From: Marinobacter segnicrescens
GTDB lineage: Bacteria; Pseudomonadota; Gammaproteobacteria; Pseudomonadales; Oleiphilaceae
Direction of reading: 5' to 3'
Assembly: GCF_900111555.1 (NCBI RefSeq)
Contig: NZ_FOHZ01000002.1
Span: forward strand, 278,195-342,194
DNA length: 64,000 nt
In this document: piece by piece, positions 26,942 through 36,284 of the stretch
Numbering within the stretch: position 1 is the stretch's first letter
Layout of the letters: each line of letters opens with the position of its first letter
Program-made: the position numbers and the translations under genes
Notes under the pieces: generated by a model
Seen by the model: only the letters and a program-made list of their open reading frames with translations
The model's database searches: none
Told to the model about the DNA's origin: nothing

Positions 26942-27817
26942 ATGAGTCAGTTTGAAACCATTACCCTTGGCGTCGAGGACGGCATTGCCACCATCACCCT
27001 CAACCGGCCGGACCGGATGAACGCCTTCACCCTGCAGATGATGGATGAGCTCATTGCGGCCTTCGACCAGACCGATGCCGACGACAACGTGCGTGCGGTA
27101 ATCGTCACCGGTGCCGGCAAGGCGTTCTGCGCCGGGGCGGACCTGTCTGGTGGCGCCGACACCTTCAACTACGAGGAGCAGAAAGGTAATGCACCGGACC
27201 CGCTGGCCAACGGCGTCAATCGCGACGGCGGCGGCATGGTGTCGCTGCGCATTTTCCGTAGCCTGAAACCGGTGATTGGAGCCATTAACGGCGCTGCCGT
27301 CGGTGTGGGGGCCACCATGTCCCTGGCCATGGACATTCGCCTGGCCTCCGAAAAGGCCCGCTATGGCTTCGTCTTCGCTCGCCGGGGTATCGTACCGGAA
27401 GCAGCTTCGTCCTGGTTTATCTCCCGGGCCGTCGGGCTGTCCACTGCGCTGAACTGGTGCATGAGCGGACGACTGATCAACGCCGATGAGCTGGAAAGAC
27501 GCGGCCTGGTGGAATCCGTCCATGCGCCGGAAGACCTCTACCCCGCCGCCGTCGCCATCGCCCGTGAAATCGCCGACAACACCGCCCCGGTGTCCGTCGC
27601 CATGACCCGCCAGATGCTGTGGCGCATGGCCGGCGCCAGCCATCCCATGGAAGCCCACCAGCTGGATAGCCGCGCGGTCCAGGCCCGTGGTGCGTCAGCG
27701 GATGCCAAGGAGGGTGTGGCGTCGTTCCTGGAGAAGCGGCCAGCGGAATATCCCAACAAGGTGTCCACCGACATGCCGGCGTTTTTTGACTGGCAGGGGG
27801 AGCCGGAGTTTCGGTGA
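26942..27817 (+). CDS. Enoyl-CoA hydratase (crotonase)
   Basis: This 291-residue crotonase has the oxyanion-hole segment GKAFCAGADLSGG and INGAAVGVGATMSLAMD, and reads RGIVPEAASSWFI at the catalytic loop, where the glutamate is kept, as in true hydratases. It is longer than most (about 255-265) because of an insertion after the first oxyanion segment (about residues 70-100). It starts 9 bp after the SDR stop with GGAG upstream. A structured repeat element follows its stop by 30 bp. Confidence 0.87.
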   Translation: MSQFETITLGVEDGIATITLNRPDRMNAFTLQMMDELIAAFDQTDADDNVRAVIVTGAGKAFCAGADLSGGADTFNYEEQKGNAPDPLANGVNRDGGGMVSLRIFRSLKPVIGAINGAAVGVGATMSLAMDIRLASEKARYGFVFARRGIVPEAASSWFISRAVGLSTALNWCMSGRLINADELERRGLVESVHAPEDLYPAAVAIAREIADNTAPVSVAMTRQMLWRMAGASHPMEAHQLDSRAVQARGASADAKEGVASFLEKRPAEYPNKVSTDMPAFFDWQGEPEFR

Positions 27818-27846
27818 TTGGACTCCGGTGCAAGCCGCTCCGAGGC

Positions 27847-27935
27847 GGGGAGGTCTTTCGCCGCCGCGTCGGAGGGGCGTCCTGCCACCCCAACGCTTCC
27901 GGGGCATCCATGCCCCTGCTCTGAAAGACCTCCCC
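27847..27935 (+). repeat. Structured 3' element A
   Basis: The closing stem is GGGGAGGTCTTTC at 27847-27859 and GAAAGACCTCCCC at 27923-27935 (13 bp perfect). Inside are two hairpins: a GCGT-type stem in the first half, and GGGGCAT/ATGCCCC in the second. It lies 30 bp after the crotonase stop, in the transcript orientation shared by all five copies. The rest of the 299-bp gap to 28117 holds only the hairpin at 28008. Short open frames over it are artefacts. Confidence 0.8.
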
Positions 27936-28007
27936 ACCCCGGATCGCCCCAGACCCTGGGTGTGCTTCCAGAGCTAACCTCCCGACAGATCATGCCAACT
28001 CCCTAAG

Positions 28008-28042
28008 CAAAAAAACCGGAGTACCCACTAAAGGTCTCCGGT
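28008..28042 (-). terminator. Probable terminator of the reductase gene
   Basis: ACCGGAG at 28015-28021 pairs with CTCCGGT at 28036-28042 across a 14-base loop; on the minus strand a run of seven to eight T follows. It lies 75 bp beyond the stop of the gene at 28117. Confidence 0.6.
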
Positions 28043-28116
28043 GACAGTATGGTGGCTGTCTATCGCCTCCGCTCGAGGTTCGCTCGCTTTACAGGAGAAG
28101 ACTCATGGCATGTAAC

Positions 28117-29142
28117 TTATGGCTCTTCTGACACCCTGACCATCAGCTTGCCGTCGTTACCGCCGGTGAACAGCAGTGAAAGACCATCCAGGGCATTGTC
28201 CAGGCCCTCGACCACATGGTTCTTCCACTTCAGCTGATCCTTGCTGACCCACTCGGTCAGTGCCTCCAGGGCCTCGGGGAACCGCTTCTGATAGTCGATC
28301 ACGATAAAGCCCTTCACCGTCAGGCGCTTCATCAGCACGCGGCCAAAGTCCTTCGGACCGGGCATCACGCCCTCATCGTTATAGCGGGAAATCATGCCAC
28401 ACAGGGACAGCCGGCCATTGAGATTCAGGCGATTGTAGATGGCGTCCATGATGTCGCCGCCCACATTCTCGAACTGGATATCCACACCGTCCGGACACAG
28501 GCGGTCCAGCGACGCCGGCACGTCGTCATTGCGATAATCAATGGCACCGTCAAAACCCAGCTCGTCGGTCAGCCAGCGGCATTTTTCAGGACCACCGGCA
28601 ATACCGACGACCCGACAACCTTTCAGCTTGCCAATCTGACCAACAATGGAGCCCACGGCACCGGCAGCGGCGGACACCACCAGGGTGTCACCCGGCTGGG
28701 GATTACCGATATCCAGCAGGCCAAAATAGGCGGTGATCCCGGTCGAACCCAGCACCGACATATAGGCCGACAGGGGAATATCCGGATGCCGGTCCACCGG
28801 CCGCACCATCTTGCCATCGGCAACAGTGAAAGCTTCCCAGCCTCCAACGACGGGTTTGACGATATCCCCGGCCTTGAAGCGGTCGGAACGGGATTCCTCC
28901 ACCACGCCCAGGGTACCGCCGCGCATAACGTCACCCACCTGGACCGGCGGCAGGTATTGCTCGCGGTCGCTCATCCACAGTCGGTGGGTGGGATCCAGTG
29001 ACAGATAGATATTACGAATAAGGACCTGGCCGTCCTCAAGATCCGGAACCGGTTGGGTAACCAGTTCCAGATGCTCAGCGGTAATGTCCGCTTCCGGGCG
29101 CTTGCGCAGCACCCAACGCTGGTTCTGACGCTTCTCGGTCAT
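28117..29142 (-). CDS. NADP-dependent medium-chain oxidoreductase (CurA/leukotriene-12-hydroxydehydrogenase type)
   Basis: This 341-residue zinc-free MDR protein begins with the family segment NQRWVLRKRPEADIT and has the cofactor loop AAAGAVGSIVGQIGKLKGCRV (around residue 160) and NVGGDIMDAIYNRLNLNGR. Relatives reduce the double bond of 2-enones, 2-enals or prostaglandin-like enones with NADPH. In this setting it may saturate or detoxify an unsaturated ketone intermediate. It is transcribed alone with its own operator copy 61 bp upstream. Confidence 0.87.
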   Translation of the reverse strand: MTEKRQNQRWVLRKRPEADITAEHLELVTQPVPDLEDGQVLIRNIYLSLDPTHRLWMSDREQYLPPVQVGDVMRGGTLGVVEESRSDRFKAGDIVKPVVGGWEAFTVADGKMVRPVDRHPDIPLSAYMSVLGSTGITAYFGLLDIGNPQPGDTLVVSAAAGAVGSIVGQIGKLKGCRVVGIAGGPEKCRWLTDELGFDGAIDYRNDDVPASLDRLCPDGVDIQFENVGGDIMDAIYNRLNLNGRLSLCGMISRYNDEGVMPGPKDFGRVLMKRLTVKGFIVIDYQKRFPEALEALTEWVSKDQLKWKNHVVEGLDNALDGLSLLFTGGNDGKLMVRVSEEP

Positions 29143-29174
29143 GGGAGCATCCTGTTGTTCTTGTATGTGATAAC

Positions 29175-29218
29175 AGTTTGCGCCCTATGCACTATCCGGA
29201 CATCGTCCGTTACGACGA
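29175..29218 (-). promoter_or_regulatory. Operator site 6 for the medium-chain oxidoreductase gene
   Basis: TCGTC-CGTTAC-GACGA at 29203-29218, then 22 bp, then CAAACT at 29175-29180 on the minus strand. The start codon is 61 bp below the repeat. Confidence 0.7.
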
Positions 29219-29288
29219 ATCTGGCCCCACTCAGTTCGAGAACGAAAAAAGTCGAGACTGCCCCGGAGGTCCGGGGCGTCACGGTGTT

Positions 29289-29377
29289 GGGGAGGTCTTT
29301 CAGAGCAGGGGCAGGGACGCCCCGGAAGCGTTGGGGTGGCAGGACGCCCCTCCAACGCGGCGGCGAAAGACCTCCCC
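29289..29377 (-). repeat. Structured 3' element B
   Basis: The same 13-bp closing stem as element A (29289-29301 with 29365-29377), in inverted orientation. It lies 49 bp after the stop of the LivM gene, so relative to that gene it reads exactly like element A. Its inner hairpin GGGGC/GCCCC differs from GGGGCAT/ATGCCCC in A by paired changes. Confidence 0.8.
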
Positions 29378-29425
29378 AGCGCCGGGACGTCTTGCACCCA
29401 GGCAAGACGCCAGGCCGTTTGTCAC

Positions 29426-30631
29426 TTAGGTCTGAGCCACAGGCTCCGCCTCCGGCCCGGACGGCGGTGGCGACTTCCGGTTACGCCGCTGCAAAGCCCA
29501 GATCCGCAACTGCCCCACCACCCCGGCGGGGAAGAAGTACACACTGAGCACAAAGAGCACGCCGAACCAGAGCAGCCAGTGGTCCTCACCCAGCAGGTTC
29601 TCCACCAGCGGAATCCCGGCGGTGTACTGACCGACCCAGCCCAGCAGGTCCTGCAGGTAGTTCTGGGCCAGGATGAACAGCGTGCTCCCCACAATGGCGC
29701 CATACAGCGTACCCATGCCCCCGATAACGCACATCAGCAGGATGAACACCATCAGCTCGAAGTTCAGGGTGTTCTCCGGGTTCACATACCGGTTGATCAG
29801 CGCAAACCCCGCACCCGCCAGCGTCGCCACCAGGGCAGACAGGATAACCACCGCGGTACGATAAACCACCGTACGATAGCCCAGCGCCTCCGCCCGGAAC
29901 TCGTTCTCCCGGATCGCCTGCAATACCCGGCCAAACGGCGAATTCACCAGCCGCAGCAGGAACAGGAACACCCCGGTTGCCATGGCCACCAGCACGTAGT
30001 ACATCACGTTGCGACCATTAAAGCGCACCTCGAACGTGGCTTCCTGCCACACCTGCCCGATATTCCAGGGCTGGGTCAGCAGTCCCTTCAGCAAGGTGGG
30101 AACATCGATACCTGGCAACGAATTCTCAAAGGGCCGGAACGCAGGGCCCAGCTCACGGGGCACCCGTACCCGCATACCATCCTCACCGCCGGTGATGTTA
30201 TACAACTGGGTAACCAGGCTGAGGAAGGCAAAGGCCACCGCCAGCGTCACCAGGGCAAAGAAGATGGCCTTTACCCGTAGGGACAACAGCCCCAGCAACA
30301 GAGACAGCACAAAGCTGACCGCCAGGGCGCCAATAATGCCCACCAGTACAGCCCCGAACGAATTACCCATGCCGTCTACCGCCATGGCGACACCATAGGC
30401 ACCGATGCCAAAGAACATGGTGTGCGCAAAAGATACGATGTGGGTGTATCCCAGCATCAGGTCATAGGCCGCCACCACCATGATGAACACGCAGATCATA
30501 CCCAGGGTGGTAAACGCCCGGATACCGTCAAACAGGAAGGGCCCGAGCGCCAGGCTCACCACGATGACCAGCAGCAGCGCCGTCAGGGTTTTGCTGCGGG
30601 GGAAGTCTTCCGACAGAATTCGACTTAACAT
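29426..30631 (-). CDS. livM: Branched-chain-type ABC transporter permease LivM
   Basis: This 401-residue polytopic inner-membrane protein has about ten hydrophobic segments, the family segment YDLMLGYTHIVSFAHTMFFGIGAYG and a C-terminal FAVVG-type region rich in glycine and proline. It has a long loop (residues about 130-200) and a charged C-terminal tail. Its order permease M, permease H, ATPase F, ATPase G, receptor on the minus strand is the reverse of a usual liv operon but complete. Liv-type systems also import aromatic or fatty carboxylates besides amino acids, which fits the surrounding genes. Confidence 0.85.
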   Translation of the reverse strand: MLSRILSEDFPRSKTLTALLLVIVVSLALGPFLFDGIRAFTTLGMICVFIMVVAAYDLMLGYTHIVSFAHTMFFGIGAYGVAMAVDGMGNSFGAVLVGIIGALAVSFVLSLLLGLLSLRVKAIFFALVTLAVAFAFLSLVTQLYNITGGEDGMRVRVPRELGPAFRPFENSLPGIDVPTLLKGLLTQPWNIGQVWQEATFEVRFNGRNVMYYVLVAMATGVFLFLLRLVNSPFGRVLQAIRENEFRAEALGYRTVVYRTAVVILSALVATLAGAGFALINRYVNPENTLNFELMVFILLMCVIGGMGTLYGAIVGSTLFILAQNYLQDLLGWVGQYTAGIPLVENLLGEDHWLLWFGVLFVLSVYFFPAGVVGQLRIWALQRRNRKSPPPSGPEAEPVAQT

Positions 30632-30643
30632 CTTTGCTTCTCC

Positions 30644-31729
30644 CTAAACCTTGATCACCGGGATCAGCCCCTGGGGCCGCCACATAAGTACGCCTACCAT
30701 CAGCCCCACCGTGGCCACGGCCGCCAGCCGGGGCTCGACAAAGCCGATGTAGAGGTTGATCAGCCCCACCAGCAGGGCGCCATAGAAACAGCCACGGATG
30801 GAACCGAGACCGCCGAGGATGATCACCACAATCACCGAGATCATCATTTCATCCCCCATATGGGGCGTGAGCAGCTCCTTGTACATACCCCACATGACGC
30901 CGCCGAGTCCCGCCAGCGCCGAACCCGCAATAAACACACCCAGGAACAGCAGGTGAATCCGGTAGCCCTGGATTTCCACCATCTCCCGGCTTTCCACGCC
31001 AGCCCGGATCAGGATGCCGATACGAGTGCGGTCGATAATCCACAACATGCCGGCGTAAATCGCCAGCCCCAGTACCACGGCCACCAGGCGATATTTCTCC
31101 AGCACAATACCGCCAATCAGCGGCAGGGCCTCTGGCACAAGGAACGCGCCCTGCAGGGCTTCCGGGCGGGTAACCGGGATCTCGTTGGGCCCCCAGATCA
31201 CCTCGATCAGCTGCATCAGGATGATGGAGCCGCCAACCGTCACGAGGATCTGTTTCAGGTGGTCACCGTAGACCGGTTTGATGACCAGCTTCTCAAACAC
31301 CAGGCCCACCACACCGGCAATGAACGCGGCAAAGAGGAGCGCGGGTATTATTGCCACCAGGTTGGTGAGGAACGAGGGCGAACTGGCGAATCCATCCAGC
31401 CAGAAGGCCAGCACGGTGCCGCCGGCGAAGGCGCCAAGCGATATAAAGGCACCGTGGGCAAGGTTCAGTACGCTCATCAGGCCAAACGTCAGGGTCATAC
31501 CAGACGCCATCAGGAACAGCACGGCACCCATGGCTACACCGCTGATGGTCAGCACCAGCCAGGTGCGAAAGTCGATAACGGCTATCGATGCGAGCAACAT
31601 GATGGCCAGCAGGAACAGGTGGGCCCGGTGCTCTCGCTGGTCCCTCAGCCACTCAATGGGACTGCGGCGTTCCCGCTCGCTACCGGAACCGGTTTCGGAC
31701 AGCGGCATGGCAGTGGTCTCCTCAGTCAT
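30644..31729 (-). CDS. livH: Branched-chain-type ABC transporter permease LivH
   Basis: This 361-residue permease has about eight to nine membrane segments and the LivH pattern LTFGLMSVLNLAHGAFISLGAF, followed by GLGGVMWGMYKEL. The N-terminal 40 residues (rich in S, E and R) extend beyond typical LivH proteins of about 290-310 residues. The start at 31729 overlaps the ATPase stop by four bases, implying translational coupling. It pairs with LivM to form the channel. Confidence 0.85.
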   Translation of the reverse strand: MTEETTAMPLSETGSGSERERRSPIEWLRDQREHRAHLFLLAIMLLASIAVIDFRTWLVLTISGVAMGAVLFLMASGMTLTFGLMSVLNLAHGAFISLGAFAGGTVLAFWLDGFASSPSFLTNLVAIIPALLFAAFIAGVVGLVFEKLVIKPVYGDHLKQILVTVGGSIILMQLIEVIWGPNEIPVTRPEALQGAFLVPEALPLIGGIVLEKYRLVAVVLGLAIYAGMLWIIDRTRIGILIRAGVESREMVEIQGYRIHLLFLGVFIAGSALAGLGGVMWGMYKELLTPHMGDEMMISVIVVIILGGLGSIRGCFYGALLVGLINLYIGFVEPRLAAVATVGLMVGVLMWRPQGLIPVIKV

Positions 31730-32451
31730 TGGTGTGCTCCCAGTCCAAGGCCCAGCAGGTCCTGCTGGAGCTCTTCATTCTCCGCCAGCTCGGCCATGGT
31801 GCCGGCATGCACCACCGCACCATCGTTCATCACGGCCACGGTCTGGCCCAGGCGGCGAGAGAAGTTGAAATTCTGCTCCACCAGCAGGATGCTCACCTGC
31901 TGCTCTTTGAGCTGATCAAAGGCATCCGCCAGGTCATTGATAATCGCCGGCGCCAAGCCCTTGGTGGGCTCGTCCACCAGCAACAGGTCCCGCGGTTCGA
32001 TCACCGCCCGGGCGATGGCCAGCATCTGCTTCTGGCCGCCGGAAAGGGTACCGGCCGGCTTGTCCCAGAACTTCTTCAAGGGCGGGAACAGGTCGAATAT
32101 CCATTGCAGCCGTGCCTCATCCATGGGGCCGCTGACGGCAGCAAGAACCAGGTTCTCCCGCACGGTCAGCAGGCCGAAAATGCCCATGCTCTCCGGCACG
32201 AAAGCGATACCCGCCCGAGCAATTTTCGGGGTTGGCCAGCGGCTGATGTCCTGGCCCTGGTAGGTCACGGTGCCACCGGTCAGGGTGGTCAGACCCATAA
32301 TGGTCCGCAAAGTGGTGCTCTTGCCGGCGCCATTGCGGCCCAACAGAACCGTGAGCTCACCTTTTGGCACCACCAGGTCGACACCGTGGAGAATATGGTA
32401 CTGGTCAATGTCCGCCTTCACGCCGGACAGTTTCAGTATGGGTTCAGCCAT
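31726..32451 (-). CDS. livF: Branched-chain-type ABC transporter ATPase LivF
   Basis: This 241-residue ATPase has Walker A GRNGAGKST, the signature LSGGQKQM and Walker B LLLVDEP followed by TKGLAP, the LivF pattern. I use the ATG at 32449-32451 with GGAGGTG upstream; the frame extends to 32517 inside the next ATPase gene without a better site. It overlaps LivG by eight bases and LivH by four. ATP hydrolysis by LivF/LivG drives import through LivH/LivM. Confidence 0.88.
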   Translation of the reverse strand: MAEPILKLSGVKADIDQYHILHGVDLVVPKGELTVLLGRNGAGKSTTLRTIMGLTTLTGGTVTYQGQDISRWPTPKIARAGIAFVPESMGIFGLLTVRENLVLAAVSGPMDEARLQWIFDLFPPLKKFWDKPAGTLSGGQKQMLAIARAVIEPRDLLLVDEPTKGLAPAIINDLADAFDQLKEQQVSILLVEQNFNFSRRLGQTVAVMNDGAVVHAGTMAELAENEELQQDLLGLGLGAHQ

Positions 32452-33232
32452 GGGCCACCTCCGGCTGCTGATCCGGTGAGGCACCGAGGTAGGCTTCCTG
32501 CACGACGGGAGAGGCAATCACCTCCGCCGGCTCGCCATCGGCGACCAACTCACCGTTATGCAGGACAACGATGCGATCGGAGAGCGACCGCACCACGTCC
32601 ATTTTGTGTTCTACCAGCAGGATGACCTTGTCCTGCTGTTTCTTGATATCGGCGATCAGGTCGAGAATGACCGGCACTTCGTCGACGCTCATACCCGCTG
32701 TTGGTTCGTCGAACATGAACACTTCCGGCTCCAGGGCGAGCATCAGGGCTACTTCCAGCTTGCGCTGATCACCGTGGGGCAGGCCCGATACCAGGTAGCC
32801 TGCACGGTTAGCCAGGTTGACCCGGGTCAGGTACTCCATGGCCCGGTCCGTCAGGTCCCGGCGGTGGCTGGCCATCTGCCAGAACACATGACCGATATGG
32901 TGACGGGCGGCGACGGCCAGGCGCACATTTTCCAGCGCCGTCAGGTTGGGAAACAGGTTGGTCAGCTGAAACGCGCGCCCCAGGCCCTTGTCGGCCCGAC
33001 GTGCTGCCGTCAGCCCGGTCAGGTCCTCGCCATTGAGAAGGACCTGGCCTGCGGTGGCCTTCAACTGCCCGGAAATCAGGTTGAACCAGGTGGTCTTGCC
33101 GGCACCATTGGGGCCGACAATGGAGGTCAGGGTCCCCTTGTGGAACTGGCAGGAGACCCGGTTGACCGCCACGTGCCCACCAAAATTGATGGTGAGATCA
33201 CGGGTTTCAAGCACCGCTTGTTCGGATGACAT
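32444..33232 (-). CDS. livG: Branched-chain-type ABC transporter ATPase LivG
   Basis: This 262-residue ATPase has Walker A GPNGAGKTT, the LivG signature LPHGDQRKLEVALML and Walker B FMFDEPTAGMSVDE. The usual SGG core of the signature is PHG here, which is common in LivG proteins. The start at 33232 (MSSEQ) has CCGGAG seven bases upstream; an ATG nine codons earlier is weaker. Three genes downstream overlap in a chain. The receptor gene lies 71 bp upstream on the same strand. Confidence 0.86.
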   Translation of the reverse strand: MSSEQAVLETRDLTINFGGHVAVNRVSCQFHKGTLTSIVGPNGAGKTTWFNLISGQLKATAGQVLLNGEDLTGLTAARRADKGLGRAFQLTNLFPNLTALENVRLAVAARHHIGHVFWQMASHRRDLTDRAMEYLTRVNLANRAGYLVSGLPHGDQRKLEVALMLALEPEVFMFDEPTAGMSVDEVPVILDLIADIKKQQDKVILLVEHKMDVVRSLSDRIVVLHNGELVADGEPAEVIASPVVQEAYLGASPDQQPEVAHG

Positions 33233-33303
33233 GAACAACTCCGGCTGTCTGCTCTTCATTGTGTGGCCCCCGGGGATCCGGGGGCCTTCCAGGAGGGAAT
33301 CGT

Positions 33304-34509
33304 TCAGTTACGGACCGGGATGTCCATTTCACTGCGATCAATAATACGGATCAGCTTGGGCACGCCCGCTTCGACAGTGCGACCTGCAAACCAGTCATCA
33401 CGCTCTTCCACTTCAATCTCGAAGTGATACATGTCCTGCATGGCCTGGTGGTCCTCGGCACGGATCTCCATTTCACCTTTCGGGGTCTGGAAGGTGAGGC
33501 CCTCAAAGGCGGCGATCAGATCCTCGGTGTCTGTGGAGCCACCGGCCTTGCGAATGGCTTCAGTAATCGCCATCGCCTGGGCAAAGCCCTGGGCGGTGAA
33601 GAAATCCGGGGCCGCGTTGTGGCGATCAAAGTGCTGCTCCACAAGCCAGTCGTTGATCTCGTTATCCGGCGATTCGAAATAATAGAAGCCGGCACCCTGC
33701 ATGCCCGGGAAGTCCGAGTATCCAACCAGTGCTGCCAGGATATTACCCCCGGTAGCCAGCTTTATGCCGAAACGGCTCGGGTCCAGGTCCTGGATACGGC
33801 CCAGCGGGTTGGAGGAGCCTGCCCAGATAGCAAAGATGTACTTGCCTTTCTCACAGTCACTGCGATCCTTCAGGGAGTCAAACAGGCGCTGTGCCGCGGC
33901 GGTAAAGTCGGTAGCATCGGTGGGCAGGTATTCCTCGTGGACAATCTTGCCGCCCTGGGCTTCCATCGCTTCCTTATAGGCGGCGACACCGTCACGGCCA
34001 AAGGCGTAGTCCTGGGCAATGGTGGATACGCATACACCCGGCTCACCCAGGGCAACCGCATTGGAGACGGCATCCTGTGAGGAGTTACGGCCTACCCGGA
34101 ACACGTAGCGGTTCCACTCGGCACCGGTGATGGCATCCGCCACCCCTTCCGGCATGATGATGCGCTCGTAGTCCTGGGCCAGCGGCAAGGTCGCCAGGGC
34201 GACACCGGAAGACACCGGTCCCACCACGATGTGCGCGTCATCCTCTGCATAGGCTTCCTCTACCAGCGCGCGGGCCCGGGCCGGGTCCAGCTGGGTGTCC
34301 TTGCGGGAGATCTCGATCTGACGGCCCTCGATTTTCATGGTGCCGTCGGTGGCGTACTCAAAACCCATGTTCAGACCAATATCCAGCTGCTCGGCGTAGG
34401 GCGCCAGCGGGCCGGTAAAACCGGTGACATGGGCAATGCGGATGGAGTCGGCTGCCTGGACGGAAACCGCCCCCATGGAAATGGCGGCTGCAAGCATGAT
34501 GCGCTTCAT
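33304..34509 (-). CDS. Liv-type ABC transporter substrate-binding protein
   Basis: This 401-residue periplasmic receptor has a signal peptide (MKRIMLAAAISMGAVSVQA, then ADS) and a type-1 periplasmic-binding fold with the N-terminal motif TGFTGPLAPYAEQ. It contains cysteines in GVCVST and RSDCEKG. It is the first gene of the liv-type operon and the most highly expressed by position. The divergent TetR operon at 34867 shares its 357-bp upstream gap, which is AT-rich around 34600-34690. No TCGTC-N6-GACGA repeat is present. Ligand unknown. Confidence 0.85.
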   Translation of the reverse strand: MKRIMLAAAISMGAVSVQAADSIRIAHVTGFTGPLAPYAEQLDIGLNMGFEYATDGTMKIEGRQIEISRKDTQLDPARARALVEEAYAEDDAHIVVGPVSSGVALATLPLAQDYERIIMPEGVADAITGAEWNRYVFRVGRNSSQDAVSNAVALGEPGVCVSTIAQDYAFGRDGVAAYKEAMEAQGGKIVHEEYLPTDATDFTAAAQRLFDSLKDRSDCEKGKYIFAIWAGSSNPLGRIQDLDPSRFGIKLATGGNILAALVGYSDFPGMQGAGFYYFESPDNEINDWLVEQHFDRHNAAPDFFTAQGFAQAMAITEAIRKAGGSTDTEDLIAAFEGLTFQTPKGEMEIRAEDHQAMQDMYHFEIEVEERDDWFAGRTVEAGVPKLIRIIDRSEMDIPVRN

Positions 34510-34757
34510 AACACTATCCCCTGTTCTTGTTGTCGGGCGTTACTGTTAGGCGAGCGGTGAACCTGTCGGACACCACACCTTTTGTCGTTGTTCGGGATAA
34601 AATATGACAACTGATTCAGGTTTTATCAAGAAAAAAGTGCAGGTTTTTGCCTATCAATCACTCAACTATCGATAGAAATTAACTAGCAATTAGCCTGTAA
34701 GACCACTAATAATGGGACTATCCGCCTTGACAGGCTTACCGCACCTTTCTAAATTAG

Positions 34758-34795
34758 TTGACGACCGATTCATGTTTCGTGATGATAAATCATCA
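34758..34795 (+). promoter_or_regulatory. Candidate promoter with TetR-type operator for the 34867 operon
   Basis: TTGACG at 34758-34763 and GATGAT at 34781-34786 are spaced 17 bp. A symmetric site TGATGAT-AA-ATCATCA (34780-34795) overlaps the -10, the usual place for an auto-repressing TetR protein. The rest of the 34510-34866 gap is AT-rich and includes CTATCGATAG at 34666-34675, but nothing else I can name. Confidence 0.5.
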
Positions 34796-34866
34796 GAAAA
34801 GTCACCCCCTCTACCCGGGGAGCGGACACTATTCCGCCCTGCCACCGACGCGAAAGGAACAGGCTG

Positions 34867-35511
34867 ATGAGTACAACAACACAAGCCCCGCAGTCTCCGG
34901 GCGCACCAAAAACCGCCCGGGGCGCGCGCACCCGGGCAAAGATACTGGTAGCCGCGGAAGAGACATTCGGCAGCCTTGGCTATCACCGCGCCGGGGTCAC
35001 TGACATCACCAGGGCCGCCGGGGTCGCCCAGGGCACCTTCTACACCTACTTCACCAGCAAGGAAGAAATCCTGCGGGAGCTGGTGATGGACCTGGGCCAC
35101 AAGCTGCGCGCGCACCTGGCGGCCCAGGTAATCAGCTCCGGTGACCGGCTGGAAGCGGAAGAACAGGGACTGCGAGCCTTCCTACAGTACCTGGCTGACC
35201 ACCCTTCCCTCTACCGGGTTCTGCAGGAGGCCCAGTTCGTAGACGAAGCCATCTACCAGGAGTACTACGAAACCTTTGCCCGGGGTTACACCGACATGCT
35301 CAATGCTGCCGCCCGCAAGGGCGAGATCCGCGCAGGCAACAACCAGCACCGGGCCTGGGCCCTGATGGGCCTGTCCCATTTCCTCGGGCTGAAGTACGCC
35401 CTGTGGGATCAGCGCGCGAAACAGGGTGACGGCGCCTTCGACCCCATCGTGGAAACCATCTCGGACCTGTTCCGTAACGGCCTGGCGCTGAACGGGAGGG
35501 ACAAGGGATGA
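34867..35511 (+). CDS. TetR/AcrR-family transcriptional regulator
   Basis: This 214-residue regulator has its TetR helix-turn-helix at about residues 20-65 (RAKILVAAEETFGSLGYHRAGV, then TRAAGVAQGTFYTYFTSKEEIL). It is the first gene of a six-gene plus-strand operon with overlapping genes, so it is expressed together with the enzymes it probably controls. A 7-bp palindrome over its candidate -10 supports autoregulation. It is divergent from the Liv-type operon and could control that too. The effector is unknown. Confidence 0.87.
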   Translation: MSTTTQAPQSPGAPKTARGARTRAKILVAAEETFGSLGYHRAGVTDITRAAGVAQGTFYTYFTSKEEILRELVMDLGHKLRAHLAAQVISSGDRLEAEEQGLRAFLQYLADHPSLYRVLQEAQFVDEAIYQEYYETFARGYTDMLNAAARKGEIRAGNNQHRAWALMGLSHFLGLKYALWDQRAKQGDGAFDPIVETISDLFRNGLALNGRDKG

Positions 35512-36284
35512 GTGAGAATCGCTACCGCCACGTTATCTACCGGGTAGAAAACGGTATTGGCAGGCTGACCCTGAACCGTCCTGAACGGCACAACGCCCTG
35601 GTACCTGAACTGCTCGAAGACCTTGAACGCGCGCTCAACCAGTGCCGACAGGATTTGCCGGATGTGCTGGTGATTGATGCGGCCGGCAAATCCTTCTCCA
35701 CCGGTGGCGACGTGGCCGGTTTCTACGACACGCCGAGAGCGGAGCGGCACACCTACGCCAGTACCGTGGTAGGCACCCTTAACAAGGTGATCTGCCAGCT
35801 GCTGGAGCTGCCAGTTCCTACCATCACCGCAGTGCACGGCATGGTCACCGGGGGCTCCATCGGGCTGGTGCTGGCCAGTGACATCGTGGTGGCCGGGCCT
35901 AAAGCCAGCTTCGCACCCTGGTACACCGTCGTAGGGTACAGTCCGGACGGCGGCTGGACCGCCCTGCTCCCGGAACGTATAGGCCGGGGTCGCGCCCTGG
36001 ACGTGCAACTCACCAACCGCACCATTACCCGAGACGATGCCCTGAGCTGGGGGCTGGCCCAATACGGGACCGCAGCCGGGGAACAACTGGCCACGGCGCT
36101 ATCTCTCGCAACCACCCTGAGCGGTCATAAGACAGGAAGCATTGCCCGCACCCTGCGGCTGAACCGGCCCGATCCGCAACATACAGCTGTCGCACTGGAG
36201 CGGGAGCGACAGGAATTCCTGGAACAGATCACAACCGATGAGGCCGATCGCGGTATGGCCGCCTTTCTCGGGAGGAGTGCATGA
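35508..36284 (+). CDS. Enoyl-CoA hydratase/isomerase family protein
   Basis: This 258-residue crotonase overlaps the TetR stop by four bases (ATGA). It has LTLNRPERHNALVPELL, the oxyanion-hole segment GKSFSTGGDVAGF and VHGMVTGGSIGLVLASD. At the catalytic loop YSPDGGWTALL an aspartate stands in place of the hydratase glutamate, and the usual alanine-glycine of the first oxyanion motif reads TGG. An isomerase or other crotonase reaction is therefore plausible. It is coupled to the ligase at 36281, again by a four-base overlap. Confidence 0.84.
   Translation: MSENRYRHVIYRVENGIGRLTLNRPERHNALVPELLEDLERALNQCRQDLPDVLVIDAAGKSFSTGGDVAGFYDTPRAERHTYASTVVGTLNKVICQLLELPVPTITAVHGMVTGGSIGLVLASDIVVAGPKASFAPWYTVVGYSPDGGWTALLPERIGRGRALDVQLTNRTITRDDALSWGLAQYGTAAGEQLATALSLATTLSGHKTGSIARTLRLNRPDPQHTAVALERERQEFLEQITTDEADRGMAAFLGRSA

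Noticed and set aside
26087..27658. A 523-codon open frame on the minus strand
   Set aside because: It is the mirror of the SDR and crotonase genes on the plus strand, has glycine/histidine-rich nonsense composition and no recognisable motif. High-GC DNA gives such shadows.
34590..34612. A possible thirteenth operator (TCGTT-GTTCGG-GATAA) before the Liv-type receptor gene
   Set aside because: It has three mismatches in the ten fixed bases and no -10 at the right distance.
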